From the NCBI GenBank assembly GCA_947561585.1, contig CANNZV010000425.1, positions 424,716 to 488,715 of the forward strand: DNA of 64,000 bases, read 5' to 3'. Positions 1 to 12,287 of the stretch are shown here, in pieces (within the stretch, counting starts at the first letter, position 1; each line of letters begins with the position of its first letter). The stretch is from Caprella mutica. Its lineage: Eukaryota; Arthropoda; Malacostraca; Amphipoda; Caprellidae. The notes below the pieces were generated by a model. It worked only from the letters and a program-made list of their open reading frames with translations, had not been told where the DNA came from and made no database searches. Made by a program: the position numbers and the translations under genes.

Positions 1-170
1 AGTGTCAATTGCCAGTTGCGAATTAGATACTTTATTTAAATTTAAATACATTATTAATAAAAAAAGAGCATCGAAATATTAAAGCATATTCGTTGTGGTG
101 AAGCAGTGAAAAATAATATAATATTATAGGAGATGCCGTAAATGTAAATCTATAAGATAATAGATTATTG

Positions 171-300
171 ACGTATAATAGTTAGATTACTAACGTATTT
201 GGAGATTAGAGACGTATAATAGTTAGATTACTAACGTATTTGGAGATTAGTGACGTATAATAGTTAGATTACTAACGTATTAGAGATTAGTGACGCATAA
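171..300. repeat. 41-bp tandem repeat, about 3 copies
   Basis: The motif GACGTATAATAGTTAGATTA recurs at about 171, 212, 253 and (one change) 292, giving a 41-bp period. The fourth unit is truncated. No coding potential seen. Confidence 0.8.
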
Positions 301-1160
301 TAGATTATGTTTTTTAAACAAAATTATGATTAAAGAACATTTTGTCAATTCATCCATGTATTTGTACACAACTCACATAATGAAATAAATGGAGCTGAAA
401 TATAGTATAAATAACCTATGTATAGGTTCTTCTTTGTTACATCCGTTTGTATTATTCTATACGATTATATACATTATATATGTTTGTACAGTGACTACTG
501 CTTATTTTGTCTCTTTATTTTGATTGGTAAACATATGGATATGAACTACCAAATATATAGATAATATATTAGTATTTTTAATCAGTTCCTTATGTTACTA
601 ATACTAATGTATATAGTTATCATAATCAATTAATTACCTTTGTAATGTATTCAAAAACATAAAGGAAAGTTGTATCATAATTAACTTAAAGATAAATTAA
701 ACTATTTTAATACGTTATCTTAAATTATTTATTGTGATTCGATAATAAATGAATAAATAGTATAATGTTTTACATTTTAATCTATATGGATTGGTATGAA
801 TGAACTCATTCATGTAGGGTAAGCTTCGAGTTATCGGACGGTTTTATATTTTCGATCAAATAGAAAAAAATTGATGGTATTTAAAAAAATATGAAAACTT
901 TATTTTTTCGAAAACTTTAAATATTCACCTTTTTTCAGATTCATTAGATATTATTTTTAATTTAAACAAAAGTATTGCATACTATTTAAATATTCCAGTA
1001 TTGCAATGAATATAATAGTCTAAAATAAAAATAATAAAAGAAACAGTTAAAATTGTGGTGAAAGAAATTATAAAAAGTGAAAAGAAAAGAAAAGGAAAAT
1101 GTTAAGAAGCGTAAAATTTCAGGTGAGAAAAAATTGAAATGGAGAGAAAATTTAAATTAA
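301..1160. other. Gene-free AT-rich stretch with half a MITE-A copy
   Basis: No exon-like sequence is seen. Positions about 817-865 match the left terminus of the abundant MITE-A family (AGGGTAAGCTTCGAGTTATC, then GGACGGTT and TTTCGATCA). The matching right terminus is absent, so this copy is truncated. Confidence 0.6.
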
Positions 1161-1170
1161 GAAAAAAAAC

Positions 1171-1232
1171 TTGCCTTTCCTCTCCTATCACTTGCCTTTC
1201 CTCTCCTATCACTTGCCTTTCCTCTCCTATCA
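1171..1232. repeat. 21-bp tandem repeat, 3 copies
   Basis: CTTGCCTTTCCTCTCCTATCA is repeated three times, pyrimidine-rich on the + strand. It lies about 90 bp before the large 7/14-bp array. Confidence 0.9.
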
Positions 1233-1325
1233 CCTATCTTCTCAGCAAATACTAACTTTCACACCACATGTTTTCTGTTTGAACTTTCTGTCTTTGCTAA
1301 GTATACAGTACTGTTATTATACATT

Positions 1326-2430
1326 ATACTGTGTACTGTGTACTGTGTACTGTGTACTGTGTACTGTGTACTGTGTACTGTGTACTGTGTACTGTGTACT
1401 GTGTACTGTGTACTGTGTACTGTGTACTGTGTACTGTGTACTGTGTACTGTGTACTGTGTACTGTGTACTATGTACTGTGTACTATGTACTGTGTACTAT
1501 GTACTGTGTACTATGTACTGTGTACTATGTACTGTGTACTATGTACTGTGTACTATGTACTGTGTACTATGTACTGTGTACTATGTACTGTGTACTATGT
1601 ACTGTGTACTATGTACTGTGTACTATGTACTGTGTACTATGTACTGTGTACTATGTACTGTGTACTATGTACTGTGTACTATGTACTGTGTACTATGTAC
1701 TGTGTACTATGTACTGTGTACTATGTACTGTGTACTATGTACTGTGTACTATGTACTGTGTACTGTGTACTGTGTACTGTGTAATATGTACTGTGTACTA
1801 TGTACTGTGTAATATGTACTGTGTACTATGAACTGTGTACTATGTATTGTGTACTATGTACTGTGTACTATGTACTGTGTACTATGTACTGTGTACTATG
1901 TACTATGTACTGTGTACTATGTACTGTGTACTATGTACTGTGTACTATGTACTGTGTACTATGTACTGTGTACTATGTACTGTGTACTATGTACTGTGTA
2001 CTATGTACTGTGTACTATGTACTGTGTACTATGTACTGTGTACTATGTACTGTGTACTATGTACTGTGTACTATGTACTGTGTACTATGTACTGTGTACT
2101 ATGTACTGTGTACTATGTACTGTGTACTGTGTACTATGTACTGTGTACTATGTACTGTGTACTATGTACTGTGTACTGTGTACTATGTACTGTGTACTAT
2201 GTACTGTGTACTATGTACTATGTACTGTGTACTATGTACTGTGTACTATGTACTGTGTACTATGTACTGTGTACTATGTACTGTGTACTATGTACTGTGT
2301 ACTATGTACTGTGTAATATGTACTGTGTACTATGTACTGTGTAATATGTACTGTGTACTATGTACTGTGTAATATGTACTGTGTACTATGTACTGTGTAA
2401 TATGTACTGTGTACTATGAACTGTGTACTA
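1326..2430. repeat. 7-bp / 14-bp satellite array (TGTGTAC and TATGTAC units)
   Basis: About 1.1 kb of a 7-bp repeat. From about 1330 to 1466 it is a near-pure TGTGTAC monomer. After that it alternates TGTGTAC with TATGTAC, making a 14-bp dimer, with sporadic point variants (for example GTAATATGTAC near 1782-1815 and 2314-2402). Each unit carries the palindrome GTAC. The unit length and lack of stops leave several frames open, but no gene is implied. Confidence 0.95.
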
Positions 2431-2439
2431 TACGCTATG

Positions 2440-3359
2440 AGAAATAACAGTACCTACTACAATATACTGCTATGTTTAATGCACTTTGATATTTGTAATA
2501 ATTGGAGTTGTGACAATATGCATATAAATCATAGATCGAATTCCATATACCACAGGTTCAGAACGATTCAATACTCTTTAGTTCATTCCGTCTATAATAT
2601 TTTCGGGATCTATGATCTTAAACGTATATTGTCACAACCCTAGTAATAACAGCACTGTTTACAATGTTGTGAGTGATAACAGTACTATGTGTACTATATT
2701 CTATGTAAGATGCTATGTGTTATAACAATATGTACTATGAACTGTGTGTAGAATAACTCCTATGGATAAAGTACACCTAGTGCTTTCTCTTCCATTTTGC
2801 TTGAATTTAAAACCTTTTTTATATTTTTAATTAAATCTTCTCGAAATTTAATAGTATAGTATAAAATATAAACTCAATTCTTAACTATCACTGAATGAAT
2901 TTATTTAAAGTAGTAAAAATAATTTTAAAACATGTTAGGGCCATGTCGCACGAGCTGTTTTCACAAGGCATTTTCATAACGTTTTTGATGCCGAGGAAAT
3001 TATTGTGCGACGCATTCCATATTTATCCATGTTAATGGTGAGAAGAGTGTTACACGAGCGTTTTTACTGCGTTTTTTCGGCGCTTTTCACGCAAGTCCTC
3101 GATTGCTGACGCGAAAATGTGGAACTGTCCTGTAACTCTGAACTAACCCGAGCTACAATTTTAAGTAACACAAAATTAGTGTAATTCAAACAAACGATCT
3201 AAATTTAAAACTTCAATGATAATACTGAAACATATGGCTTAAATTATTAATATATATAATAATATTATTTTAATAGTTACCTTTCCTAGCTTTCGAAATA
3301 TCATATTCATTATCTAACTAAATGTTGACCCCAGTTCAGATTTGTAGATAAAGACCTAC
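2440..3359. other. Gene-free stretch with a Harbinger-like terminus
   Basis: Nothing coding is seen. At 2936 the sequence TTAGGGCCATGTCGCACGAG looks like a PIF/Harbinger-type terminus beside a TTA. The following 100 bp (about 2936-3060), read in reverse, resemble the sequence at 60170-60311 (shared blocks CATGGATA and ACAATAATTTC). It is probably a related short element with decayed ends. Confidence 0.45.
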
Positions 3360-3880
3360 CTACCCATATCTAAGGGGCAACTTATCTAAAGAAGTAAACG
3401 GTAAACAATACCCATATCTAAGGGGCAACTTATCTAAAGAAGTAAACGGTAAACAATACCCATATCTAAGGGGCAACTTATCTAAAGAAGTAAACGGTAA
3501 ACAATACCCATATCTAAGGGGCAACTTATCTAAAGAAGTAAACGGTAAACAATACCCATATCTAAGGGGCAACTTATCTAAAGAAGTAAACGGTAAACAA
3601 TACCCATATCTAAGGGGCAACTTATCTAAAGAAGTAAACGGTAAACAATACCCATATCTAAGGGGCAACTTATCTAAAGAAGTAAACGGTAAACAATACC
3701 CATATCTAAGGGGCAACTTATCTAAAGAAGTAAACGGTAAACAATACCCATATCTAAGGGGCAACTTATCTAAAGAAGTAAACGGTAAACAATACCCATA
3801 TCTAAAGGGCAACTTATCTAAAGAAGTAAACGGTAAACAATACCCATATCTAAGGGGCAACTTATCTAAAGAAGTAAAAG
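3360..3880. repeat. 48-bp tandem repeat, about 11 copies
   Basis: A unit beginning CCCATATCTAAGGGGCAACT repeats every 48 bp with almost no divergence (one A/G change near 3806). Because 48 is divisible by 3 and the unit has no stop in one minus-strand frame, it produces a 200-codon frame of 16-residue repeats (core FTSLDKLPLRYGYCL). There are no flanking exons, so I treat it as a non-coding minisatellite. Confidence 0.92.
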
Positions 3881-5296
3881 CAAAATTAAAAAAACAGCTG
3901 TTCTCATATATGAAATTGAATTTTGTAACAAGGAATGTTATAATTTTTTTTAATTTTTTCAAAAAATATTAATTACTACAGACAACAAATAAACGAAATA
4001 CACATTATATATAAAGACGGCAAATGATATGAATACTAATAACTTTAAATACCAATAAAAACTACAAAGTTCAACTGGCAGATTTCATGCAAATTCATTA
4101 ATTTCCTAACCTTTAAGTAATTAATAATCGTGAAATGCTACCGTGAAATTACTTCAAAAACCTCTTAAAATAACCCAAATTGCGCAAATTGTCTCCAGTG
4201 TTTGTGACCTCAAAATGGTAACCTGTTTCGTAATATACTTTTTGCCTCAGTTAGTTTTTACTGAAGGCATCTTCGGGCTATTTAAATCTTCCCTCATGAT
4301 AATTATCTGACTTTATTCTTAAAGATTGTAAGACATATAATAGTTTTTATGTTTGTTTATATTACCTGATTATAATGAAAGTGAAAACCCGTCACTCAAA
4401 GTTAAAAAAAAGTAACCAATGATTAGCTCCTAATCTGGGGTAAAAATTATGTTTTAAATTTTAAATAGGGAAATAAAACAAGTGACCTAGTTTTAAAGTA
4501 CCTATTTTTTATCATGGTACTTTAAAATCAATGATTGTTTTCAGGGTAAAGTTCAGAGTTAAATTTTAAAACCAAGTCACCTAGTTTCAAAGTACCTACC
4601 TATTTTTTTATCATGGTAGGTACCTTGAATGGTGAAAGTGCTCATCTACCAACTAGGTAACAGACCTATGCTTGACTTACTAACTTTTTTAGATAAAATT
4701 ATCCATAGAAATAGACTACGATGTAGATATACAATAACTATAATTATCTAATTATCTCTCGGTAAGTTCAGAGTTACCGGACAGTTCCACATTTGCGATC
4801 ATGCAAGACAAAAAGCATATAATTTTAACTAGTTAAAATAACCAGTTAAGAGGTTTTAAAAATAACTCGATTAAATTAAATCAGTTGATTACCTAATTGG
4901 ATTTAATGATATAACAATTTAAATAGAATATTTTTTAATGAAATAATATATCTATTTCACTAACAACAACGAAGATACATAATAGGTACAAGATATGATA
5001 TCAATACCTATTTGAAAAAAGTACCTATTTGACCTACTCTAGCTACATGTGACCCATACACTGTGTTCTCTTACTGCAAATCATCATCAACCTTTTTTGA
5101 AAAGAAAAAATAAAAGTACAACAAAGAGTATATATAAGTTGAGTCATCGAATTTGTTTTCTCAACTTGTCGTACAAAATGAAAAGGCAAATCATTGATTA
5201 TGTATTACTTAGCGCTTTTTACCTGTCACTTTAACTGATTTTTACATTTCAAACATCTATGAATTTTCATAGGTAGATACTTGAATTTTTTTTAAA
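3881..5296. other. Gene-free stretch with MITE-A half copy
   Basis: No gene seen. About 4758-4830 is a left half of MITE-A (GGTAAGTTCAGAGTTACCGG, then ACAGTTCCACATTTGCGATC). Positions 4487-4535 and 4567-4630 are an imperfect direct duplication, each able to form a hairpin around AAGTACCT...ATCATGGTA. Confidence 0.5.
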
Positions 5297-5401
5297 TATA
5301 ACGAGACACTTAACTTGTTATTTTAATTTGCATCCATGATGCTTGCAGGGCTGTATCATGGATACCAAGTAAAATGACGAGTTAAAAGTGTCTCGTTATA
5401 T
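5297..5401. mobile_element. Short palindromic MITE (TATAACGAGACACTTAAC ends)
   Basis: Terminal inverted repeats TATAACGAGACACTTAAC (5297) and GAGTTAAAAGTGTCTCGTTATA (ending about 5401). The centre, CATCCATGATGCTTGCAGG with its inverted partner TGTATCATGGATACCA, resembles the palindromic core of MITE-A, which suggests a shared internal module with different ends. About 105 bp. Confidence 0.75.
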
Positions 5402-5708
5402 TAAAATAGTTCAAGTAACTTACCAATAATATTTTATGGGATAGAAATGTTTTTAAATTTAATAAGACATATGATTGATTTGGTATTTCTTAATCCGCGG
5501 GTAAAAGTAGAATAACCTTGGAACTATAAAGTAACTATTATTTATTTGACTGATAGGTAAATATAAAAGAAACATGAGCTTCATTTATCTTGTTAAATCT
5601 TTGCATGATAGTTTTCTTTTTACTTATAAAATATTGAATAAATTTAATTTTTACATTCATTACAATTTTGAAAAAAAACATGGTTAATAGACAGAAAAAC
5701 ACTTTGGT

Positions 5709-6486
5709 CAATGGTCAGTCATTTGGTCAGTCATTTGGTCAGTCATTTGGTCAGTCCTTTGGTCAGTCCTTTGGTCAGTCATTTGGTCAGTCATTTGGTC
5801 AGTCCTTTGGTCAGTTCTTTGGTCAGTCATTTGGTCAGTCCTTTGGTCAGTTCTTTGGTCAGTCATTTGGTCAGTCCTTTGGTCAGTTCTTTGGTCAGTC
5901 ATTTGGTCAGTCCTTTGGTCAGTCATTTGGTCAGTCATTTGGTCAGTCATTTGGTCAGTCATTTGGTCAGTCCTTTGGTCAGTTCTTTGGTCAGTCATTT
6001 GGTCAGTCCTTTGGTCAGTCCTTTGGTCAGTTCTTTGGTCAGTCATTTGGTCAGTCCTTTGGTCAGTTCTTTGGTCAGTCATTTGGTCAGTCCTTTGGTC
6101 AGTCATTTGGTCAGTCATTTGGTCAGTCATTTGGTCAGTCATTTGGTCAGTCATTTGGTCAGTCCTTTGGTCAGTTCTTTGGTCAATCATTTGGTCAGTT
6201 CTTTGGTCAGTCCTTTAGTCAGACACTTGGTCAGTCATTTGGTCAGTCACTTGGTCAGTCCTTTGGTCAGTCACTTGGTCAGTCCTTTGGTCAGTCACTT
6301 GGTCAGTCCTTTGGTCACTCACTTGGTCAGTCCTTTGGTCAGTCACTTGGTCAGTCCTTTGGTCAGTCACTTGGTCAGTCCTTTGGTCAGTCACTTGGTC
6401 AGTCCTTTGGTCAGTCACTTGGTCAGTCCTTTGGTCAGTCACTTGGTCAGTCATTTGGTCAGTCATTTGGTCAGTCCTTTGGTCAA
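5709..6486. repeat. 12-bp tandem repeat (TTTGGTCAGTCA), about 65 copies
   Basis: TTTGGTCAGTCA/C and TTTGGTCAGTTC units run for about 780 bp. From about 6228 the array changes to an alternating ACTTGGTCAGTC/CTTTGGTCAGTC dimer. A 295-codon frame of SFGQ repeats spans it (5668-6555), and two other frames are also open. This is what a stop-free 12-bp unit gives; no exon boundaries or non-repetitive coding flank support a protein. Confidence 0.93.
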
Positions 6487-7209
6487 GGATTTCTTATACC
6501 TAATTTATTTTTAACTTTCATTGTAAATCATTCAATTTTTTACTCTATTTCATAATCTTCTTGGTAACATTTAACCATTAAATATCTAACCATTAAAGAA
6601 CTCAAAAGCCATAATATAAATTATAACAGCTATCTCCATCAACTTTTTACAATTAAAATTGAGTAAATTTAAACGGTTCCTCATTTTCGAATAAATAAAT
6701 AAGATAAATAAATTAAAGTTTTTAATAAAAATAATTCTTACATGATCCCAATTCTCAAAAACAGATAAACCAGTTCAATTTCCTTCTTATTTACAAATTC
6801 CATTCACTGCTTTAATTAATTAAACTTCAATTAATTTGAATTAACCATGGTCTCAATTTCTCGAAAATACCTGCTATTTTTCACGCTAATTAACACACAA
6901 AAACCTTCCCATAATTCATAAATTGTAGCAAGGGTTCACTTCTCTTACTGTAGAGCTTATATTAGCCTATAACTTCAAGAAACCTCTAAATAATCAATGT
7001 TTGCGGTGTGAAACATATGGTGTATAACAGTATAGCACTATATTAAAATACTAGTGTACTTGCCCGTTAAAAATAACGTGTTCTGAATAGTAATATTATT
7101 TGTATAACATACTAATCCACACATGGTCTGTGGGTTCATATTTAGTTATTTAATAATTAATGACTTTCATATTTTATATACATTAATAATATTTTATACC
7201 CTGCAGTAT
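6487..7209. other. Gene-free AT-rich stretch
   Basis: Very AT-rich with many short homopolymer runs. No exon, RNA gene or transposon terminus recognised. Confidence 0.4.
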
Positions 7210-7773
7210 TTAAAGGGGCAGTTCAGTCAAAATCAAACTATCGCCAAATTGGTCCTAAATCGATTTAGTATATTTATTTATGTGACATTAAAATATTCGT
7301 TGATTTTAGAAATGTTTATATAAAAAGTATATTGTAAATTAGTGGCGCCATCTGTGGACTGCGGTGGACCGCGTAACTAATCATTGTAGTACGTAAACAA
7401 AATGATAACCAGTCCCAGACTTGAATCGGTTATTAACTTATGAAAATGGTGAAAAGAATTTGTGAAATTGAAAACTGTCCTTCGAGTCAATTAGATTTAG
7501 TTTTGAAAATAAAACCATCTCTTCATAAATTACCTGTTAATACTGTTGATAGAAAAATTGTTCACATGTTATCAGCTGTAAAATGTAAACAAATAGTACA
7601 GAGTGGTGGTGCCATCTGTAGGAGGACGCAGGAAAAAAATATGATAAAAATATGATATATCCCTTATTATATTTTTTTCAACCGTTTAATTCTACAAGAA
7701 TTCTTTATTCTTACTAAGTGATCGTTCAACATTAATATTATGAAAATAAAAATTGACTGAACTGCTCCTTTAA
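7210..7773 (+). mobile_element. TTAA-flanked MITE-C, copy 1
   Basis: Inverted termini TTTAAAGGGGCAGTTCAGTC (left) and GACTGAACTGCTCCTTTAAA (right), with TTAA at each edge (7210-7213, 7770-7773). About 560 bp. It contains the motif TGGCGCCATCT and a short frame starting at 7440 (KMVKRICEIENCPSSQ) that could be the remnant of a longer protein. A second copy lies in reverse at 59435-59962 and shares the subterminal block ATCGCCAAATTGG. The TTAA edges recall piggyBac-type insertion, but no transposase is present. Confidence 0.75.
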
Positions 7774-8109
7774 ATTCATTTTCGAATTAATTTTTACTGC
7801 ATGAAAAAGTGTTTTCAAACCTCAATGGCTTTAATTATTTGAGAATTCTTCGATATTCTTGCAATTTATAGTTAAAGGAGGCCTATTAAACAATGTTAAA
7901 ATTATTTTAAAAATTCACAATTGTGTTTATCCGGTCATTTTAAGGAAATTATCTCAAAAAAGGCGCGAAATGCATCCCTTGAATGGGGACATTTTTGTCA
8001 CATTGAGGCAAGAGGGGTTAGAATGTATTCCAGTGCGTATCAAGGCTACAGTTTACATGTTAGTGAATAAACAGAAGAATGAAGATAAAAATTATTGCCT
8101 ATTGGGTAA

Positions 8110-8266
8110 ACTTATCAAACGGCTCAAAATTTGGTATCCAAGATACCTGCAGGTATCATGGATACCAAATAAAATAGAAAAATAAAATGTCAATTAAAAA
8201 AGGTTTTTGTTACATGATCGGAAATGTAGAACTGTTCGATAACTCGGTACTTACCCTACATGCCTA
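8110..8266. mobile_element. MITE-A, right half with palindromic core
   Basis: The core palindrome GGTATCC...GATACCTGCAGGTATC...GGATACC at about 8130-8167 is followed by the right terminus GAACTGTTCGATAACTCGG and TACTTACCCT. The left terminus is missing. The stretch 7774-9078 otherwise shows no gene. Confidence 0.75.
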
Positions 8267-9048
8267 CATAGCTAAGCAAGTGCGTTATATTATTTGTATT
8301 ATACTAAGTCATTGCGTGAAGATTTGCAACTTCGTTACGAACAAACACGCTAAAAAAGTCTCAAGCGAGAAATATCTTGCACTGAAAATAATAATAAAAT
8401 TTGAATAAAAATATGAACTGTAATTGGATAAGAGAAAATGGAATTATAATAAATATTAAAATTTAATTTAATAATATAATAAAAAAAATACTTTAAAATT
8501 TACTGTATTGCAAAATTCATTTTGGGTTTTGTGCTAACTGCAAAAAAAATTAAACAAATTTATTTCATTTAAATCAATAGAATTAATATATTTTTCAAAT
8601 TTACAAATTACACTATATTACAGTATAATTAATTAGAATAATAAATTACAGTAAATCATGACAGATTTCCTTCTCATTTTCAGAATACCTATATAATATA
8701 TTTTGAATTATCATATAAGTGTGATTAACATGCTTGTAAATTGTTTCTTTTATGATAATTTATTTGTGTGAAAGTATATAAGAAAGATAAATACTCACAT
8801 GTGTTATCTGGAGCTTTCAAATCGCCTCCCACGTAGCTTCATTAAGGCAAATCAGACGTTAGCGGGTTAAAAAAGCCACGTAGTTCATTACACCTCAAGC
8901 GTTTTTGAATGTATAACGACAAACCATTATATGCACAGGAAAATAAGTTCCTTTCTATTATTAATTAATGCACATGTGATTATTATGATGGATGCGCAAC
9001 ATGTAACACATCGGGAAATGAGCCGCGCATGGGGCCTAGCCTATATTA

Positions 9049-9056
9049 TGACGTCA
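9049..9056. promoter_or_regulatory. CRE-like palindrome TGACGTCA
   Basis: A perfect cAMP-response-element consensus (TGACGTCA). No gene start is evident nearby, so its function is unproven. Confidence 0.2.
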
Positions 9057-9078
9057 CAGACTCATTAGTTTACATTTC

Positions 9079-9352
9079 CAACACTTTTAATGAAAGTGTA
9101 CCTACATATAAAGTCTCATTTCTCAACATTTTTAACACTTTTAATAAAAGTCTTCCTACAAGGTTTCGTTGGTTAACATTTTTTAACTGTTTTAATAAAA
9201 GTGTACCTATAAAAGTCTCATTGGTTAACATTTTAAATTTTTTTAATGAAATTGTACCTATAAAAGTCTCATTGCTTAACATTTTAAATTCTTTTAATGA
9301 AATTGTACCTATAAAAGTCTCATTGGTTAACATTTTCAATTCTTTTAATGAA
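9079..9352. repeat. 51-bp degenerate tandem repeat, about 5 copies
   Basis: GTACCTATAAAAGTCTCATT recurs at about 9203, 9254 and 9305, and more diverged copies begin near 9098 and 9151. Each unit carries a TTTTAATGAAA-like block. A frame is open on both strands because 51 is divisible by 3. Confidence 0.85.
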
Positions 9353-9748
9353 ACCTTGCTATTTTTATCCTTGCGATTGTCCGTGAACTAATAATATTTC
9401 TCCATTATTTATAATCGAAGAATAAATATACAATTATTTGATTGTGCTTTATATAATCGGATGAAGAAACATCAGATTGCCAAGTTCACGTAGTACAATA
9501 CTCATTAATTCATTGATTAAACCCCATGAAGTTCATCCCTTTACCAACTAGACCTTGCATCTGATTTATTTTCCTTTTATGCGCAAGTTGTGTAATATAC
9601 TCAGCAGAGTGTATCCAGGTAAATAAAGATGATAATAAATGAGTGAATTTCGTAATGAGTACCGAGAAAATAAGATACTTTGTGAAGATTTAAACATAAA
9701 CAGACGAGGTGGACGAATTCCTCACCTCTTTTTTGATATTATTTAAAC

Positions 9749-11399
9749 ATTCTAATAATTTGTATTGACTGTAAATACATATTGTATGAATGTTCTTCAC
9801 CGTAAGAGATCATCCCTAGTGGAATATTATTTGTATTGACTGTAAATAGATATTGTATGAATGTTCTTCACCGTAAGAGTTCATCCCTAGTGGAATATTA
9901 TTTGTATTGACTGTAAATAGATATTGTATGAATGTTCTTCACCGTAAGAGTTCATCTCTAGTGGAATATTATTTGTATTGACTGTAAATAGATATTGTAT
10001 GAATGTTCTTCACTGTAAGAGTTCATCCCTAGTGGAATATTATTTGTATTGACTGTAAATAGATATTGTATGAATGTTCTTCACCGTAAGCTTTCATCCC
10101 TAATGGAATATTATTTGTATTGACTGTAAATAGATATTTTATGAATGTTCTTCACCGTAAGAGTTCATCCCTAGTGGAATACTATTTGTATTGACTCTAA
10201 ATAGATATTGTATGAATGTTCTTCACCATAAGAGTTCATCCCTAGTGGAATATTATTTGTATTGACTGTAAATAGATATTGGATGAATGTTCTTCACCGT
10301 AAGAGTTCATCCCTAGTGGAATATTATTTGTATTGACTGTAAATAGATATTGTATGAATGTTCTTCACCGTAAGAGTTCATCCCTAGTGTAATATTATTT
10401 GTATTGACTGTAAATAGATATTTTATGAATGTTCTTCACCGTAAGAGTTCATCCCTAATGGAATATTATTTGTATTGACTGTAAATAGATATTGTATGAA
10501 TGTTCTTCACCGTAAGAGTTCATCCTTTGTGGAATATTATTTGTATTGACTGTAAATATATATTGTATGAATGTTCTTCACCGTAAGAGTTCATCCCTAG
10601 TGGAATATTATTTGTATTGACTGTAAATAGATATTGTATGAATGTTCTTCACCGTAAGAGTTCATCCTTTGTGGAATATTATTTGTATTGACTGTAAATA
10701 TATATTGTATGAATGTTCTTCACCGTAAGAGTTCATCCCTAGTGGAATATTATTTGTATTGACTGTAAATATATATTGTATGAATGTTCTTCACCGTAAG
10801 AGTTCATCCCTAGTGTAATATTATTTGTATTGACTGTAAATAGATATTGTATGAATGTTCTTCACCGTAAGAGTTCATTCCTAGTGGAATATTATTTGTA
10901 TTGACTGTAAATAGATATTGTATGAATGTTCTTCACCGTAAGATTTCATCCCTAGTGGAATATTATTTGTATTGACTGTAAATAGATATTGTATGAATGT
11001 TCTTCACCGTAAGCTTTCATACCTAGTGTAATATTATTTGTATTGACTGTAAATAGATATTGTATAAATGTTCTTCACCGTAAGAGTTCATCCCTAGTGG
11101 ATTATTATTTGTATTGACTGTAAATAGATATTGTATGAATGTTCTTCACCGTAAGAGTTCATCCCTAGTGTAATATTATTTGTATTGACTGTAAATAGAT
11201 ATTGTATGAATGTTCTTCACCGTAAGAGTTCATTCCTAGTGGAATATTATTTGTATTGACTGTAAATAGATATTGTATGAATGTTCTTCACCGTAAGAGT
11301 TCATTCCTAGTGGAATATTATTTGTATTGACTGTAAATAGATATTGTATGAATGTTCTTCACCGTAAGAGTTCATCCCTTGTATAATATTATTTGTATC
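9749..11399. repeat. 71-bp minisatellite, about 23 copies
   Basis: The unit begins TATTATTTGTATTGACTGTA, contains GAATGTTCTTCACCGTAAGA and ends CCCTAGTGGAA. The period is 71 bp. Variant units (GTAAGCTTTCAT, CCTTTGTGG, AGTGTAATATT) recur at intervals, which suggests unequal exchange of blocks. No spacers, so it is not CRISPR-like. Confidence 0.95.
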
Positions 11400-12160
11400 T
11401 TTTCAATTCTTTTGCACAGACGATTTTTTTTTCTATAACCTACCTACATATGGAAATAGTTTAAAGTCTATTATGTAGCCTTTACACCATTACATATAAT
11501 CATTAAAAACTTAATTGTGCCATAGAGTATTAAAAACCCATATCAGTTCAAATTTTAATTTAATATATAGATCATAAGTAGATCATTTTGCGAACGAGAT
11601 CATTTACAAGAAACACATTTTCTTAAAACCTAAAGAAAAGTTTCAATGGAAATCGAAAGTACATCAGAGTGAAGATAAAAAATTCCATACGGGAGGTTTT
11701 GCACAACCCGGAAGATCGCAAGTCTACGCTTATGATTTGTGACACACATATAGATCACTGCGATCTTATGATTTGTGACACACATAGAGCTATACGATCT
11801 GTTGATGTACTAGTACTTACAAAAAGAACTATTGAGTACCATCAGGTAAAGATCTATAAACAGTACAATATTCCTTACTTTTTTTCAATAAAATTTTCCA
11901 TTCACGCAACAGGTCTAAAAAAGTTCAAAACCATATATTGTTTACCTTAAAAACATGCATGTTATTTAAGTGTAAATGGTCCATACGTAGACCTCACCTC
12001 AAGAGCGAGAATAATAAAGCAATCTATATGCACATGTAGGTGAAAAGGTTATGCAATGTACGTTGTAGATGATTTTTAAAAGTGTGAAGCTTTTGCGTAC
12101 GTCACAGACAAAAATATTAGAGTCATTTGATTCTACACCTCAATTTAAAAGAACTATCAA
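11400..12160. other. Gene-free stretch
   Basis: No exon recognised. A 93-codon frame at 11669-11950 contains a short direct duplication (LMICDTH twice) from a duplicated stretch, CTTATGATTTGTGACACACA, at about 11726 and 11764. I see no family match. Confidence 0.4.
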
Positions 12161-12287
12161 AGGGTAAGATCTGAGTTATCGGTCAGTACTACATCTTCGG
12201 TTAAATAACAATCATTTTTATATCGTTTTTCATATAAGACCGAAGATGTAGTACTGAGTACTGACCGATAATTAAGAACTCACCCTA
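12161..12287. mobile_element. MITE-A, complete short copy
   Basis: Left end AGGGTAAGATCTGAGTTATC and right end GACCGATAATTAAGAACTCA followed by CCCT are inverted. The subterminal CTACATCTTCGG / CCGAAGATGTAG pair is a perfect inverted match. It lacks the long palindromic core of other copies. Confidence 0.85.

Noticed and set aside
1171..2372. Several 150-213-codon Cys/Tyr-rich frames
   Set aside because: The 7-bp unit opens all three + frames; not a protein family.
3360..3962. 200-codon frame with 16-residue repeats
   Set aside because: The 48-bp period preserves frame; identical units without codon-level divergence indicate satellite expansion and not selection on protein.
5668..6555. 295-codon frame of SFGQ repeats (and overlapping long frames on both strands)
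   Set aside because: Produced by a stop-free 12-bp unit; several frames are open at once, and there is no conserved flank, splice site or start context.
7440..7655. 71-codon frame resembling a zinc-finger start (MVKRICEIENC)
   Set aside because: Lies inside MITE-C; the second copy has a stop at codon 9 of the equivalent frame. At most a transposase relic.
9749..11399. CRISPR array
   Set aside because: Units of 71 bp abut directly with no variable spacers, in eukaryotic DNA.
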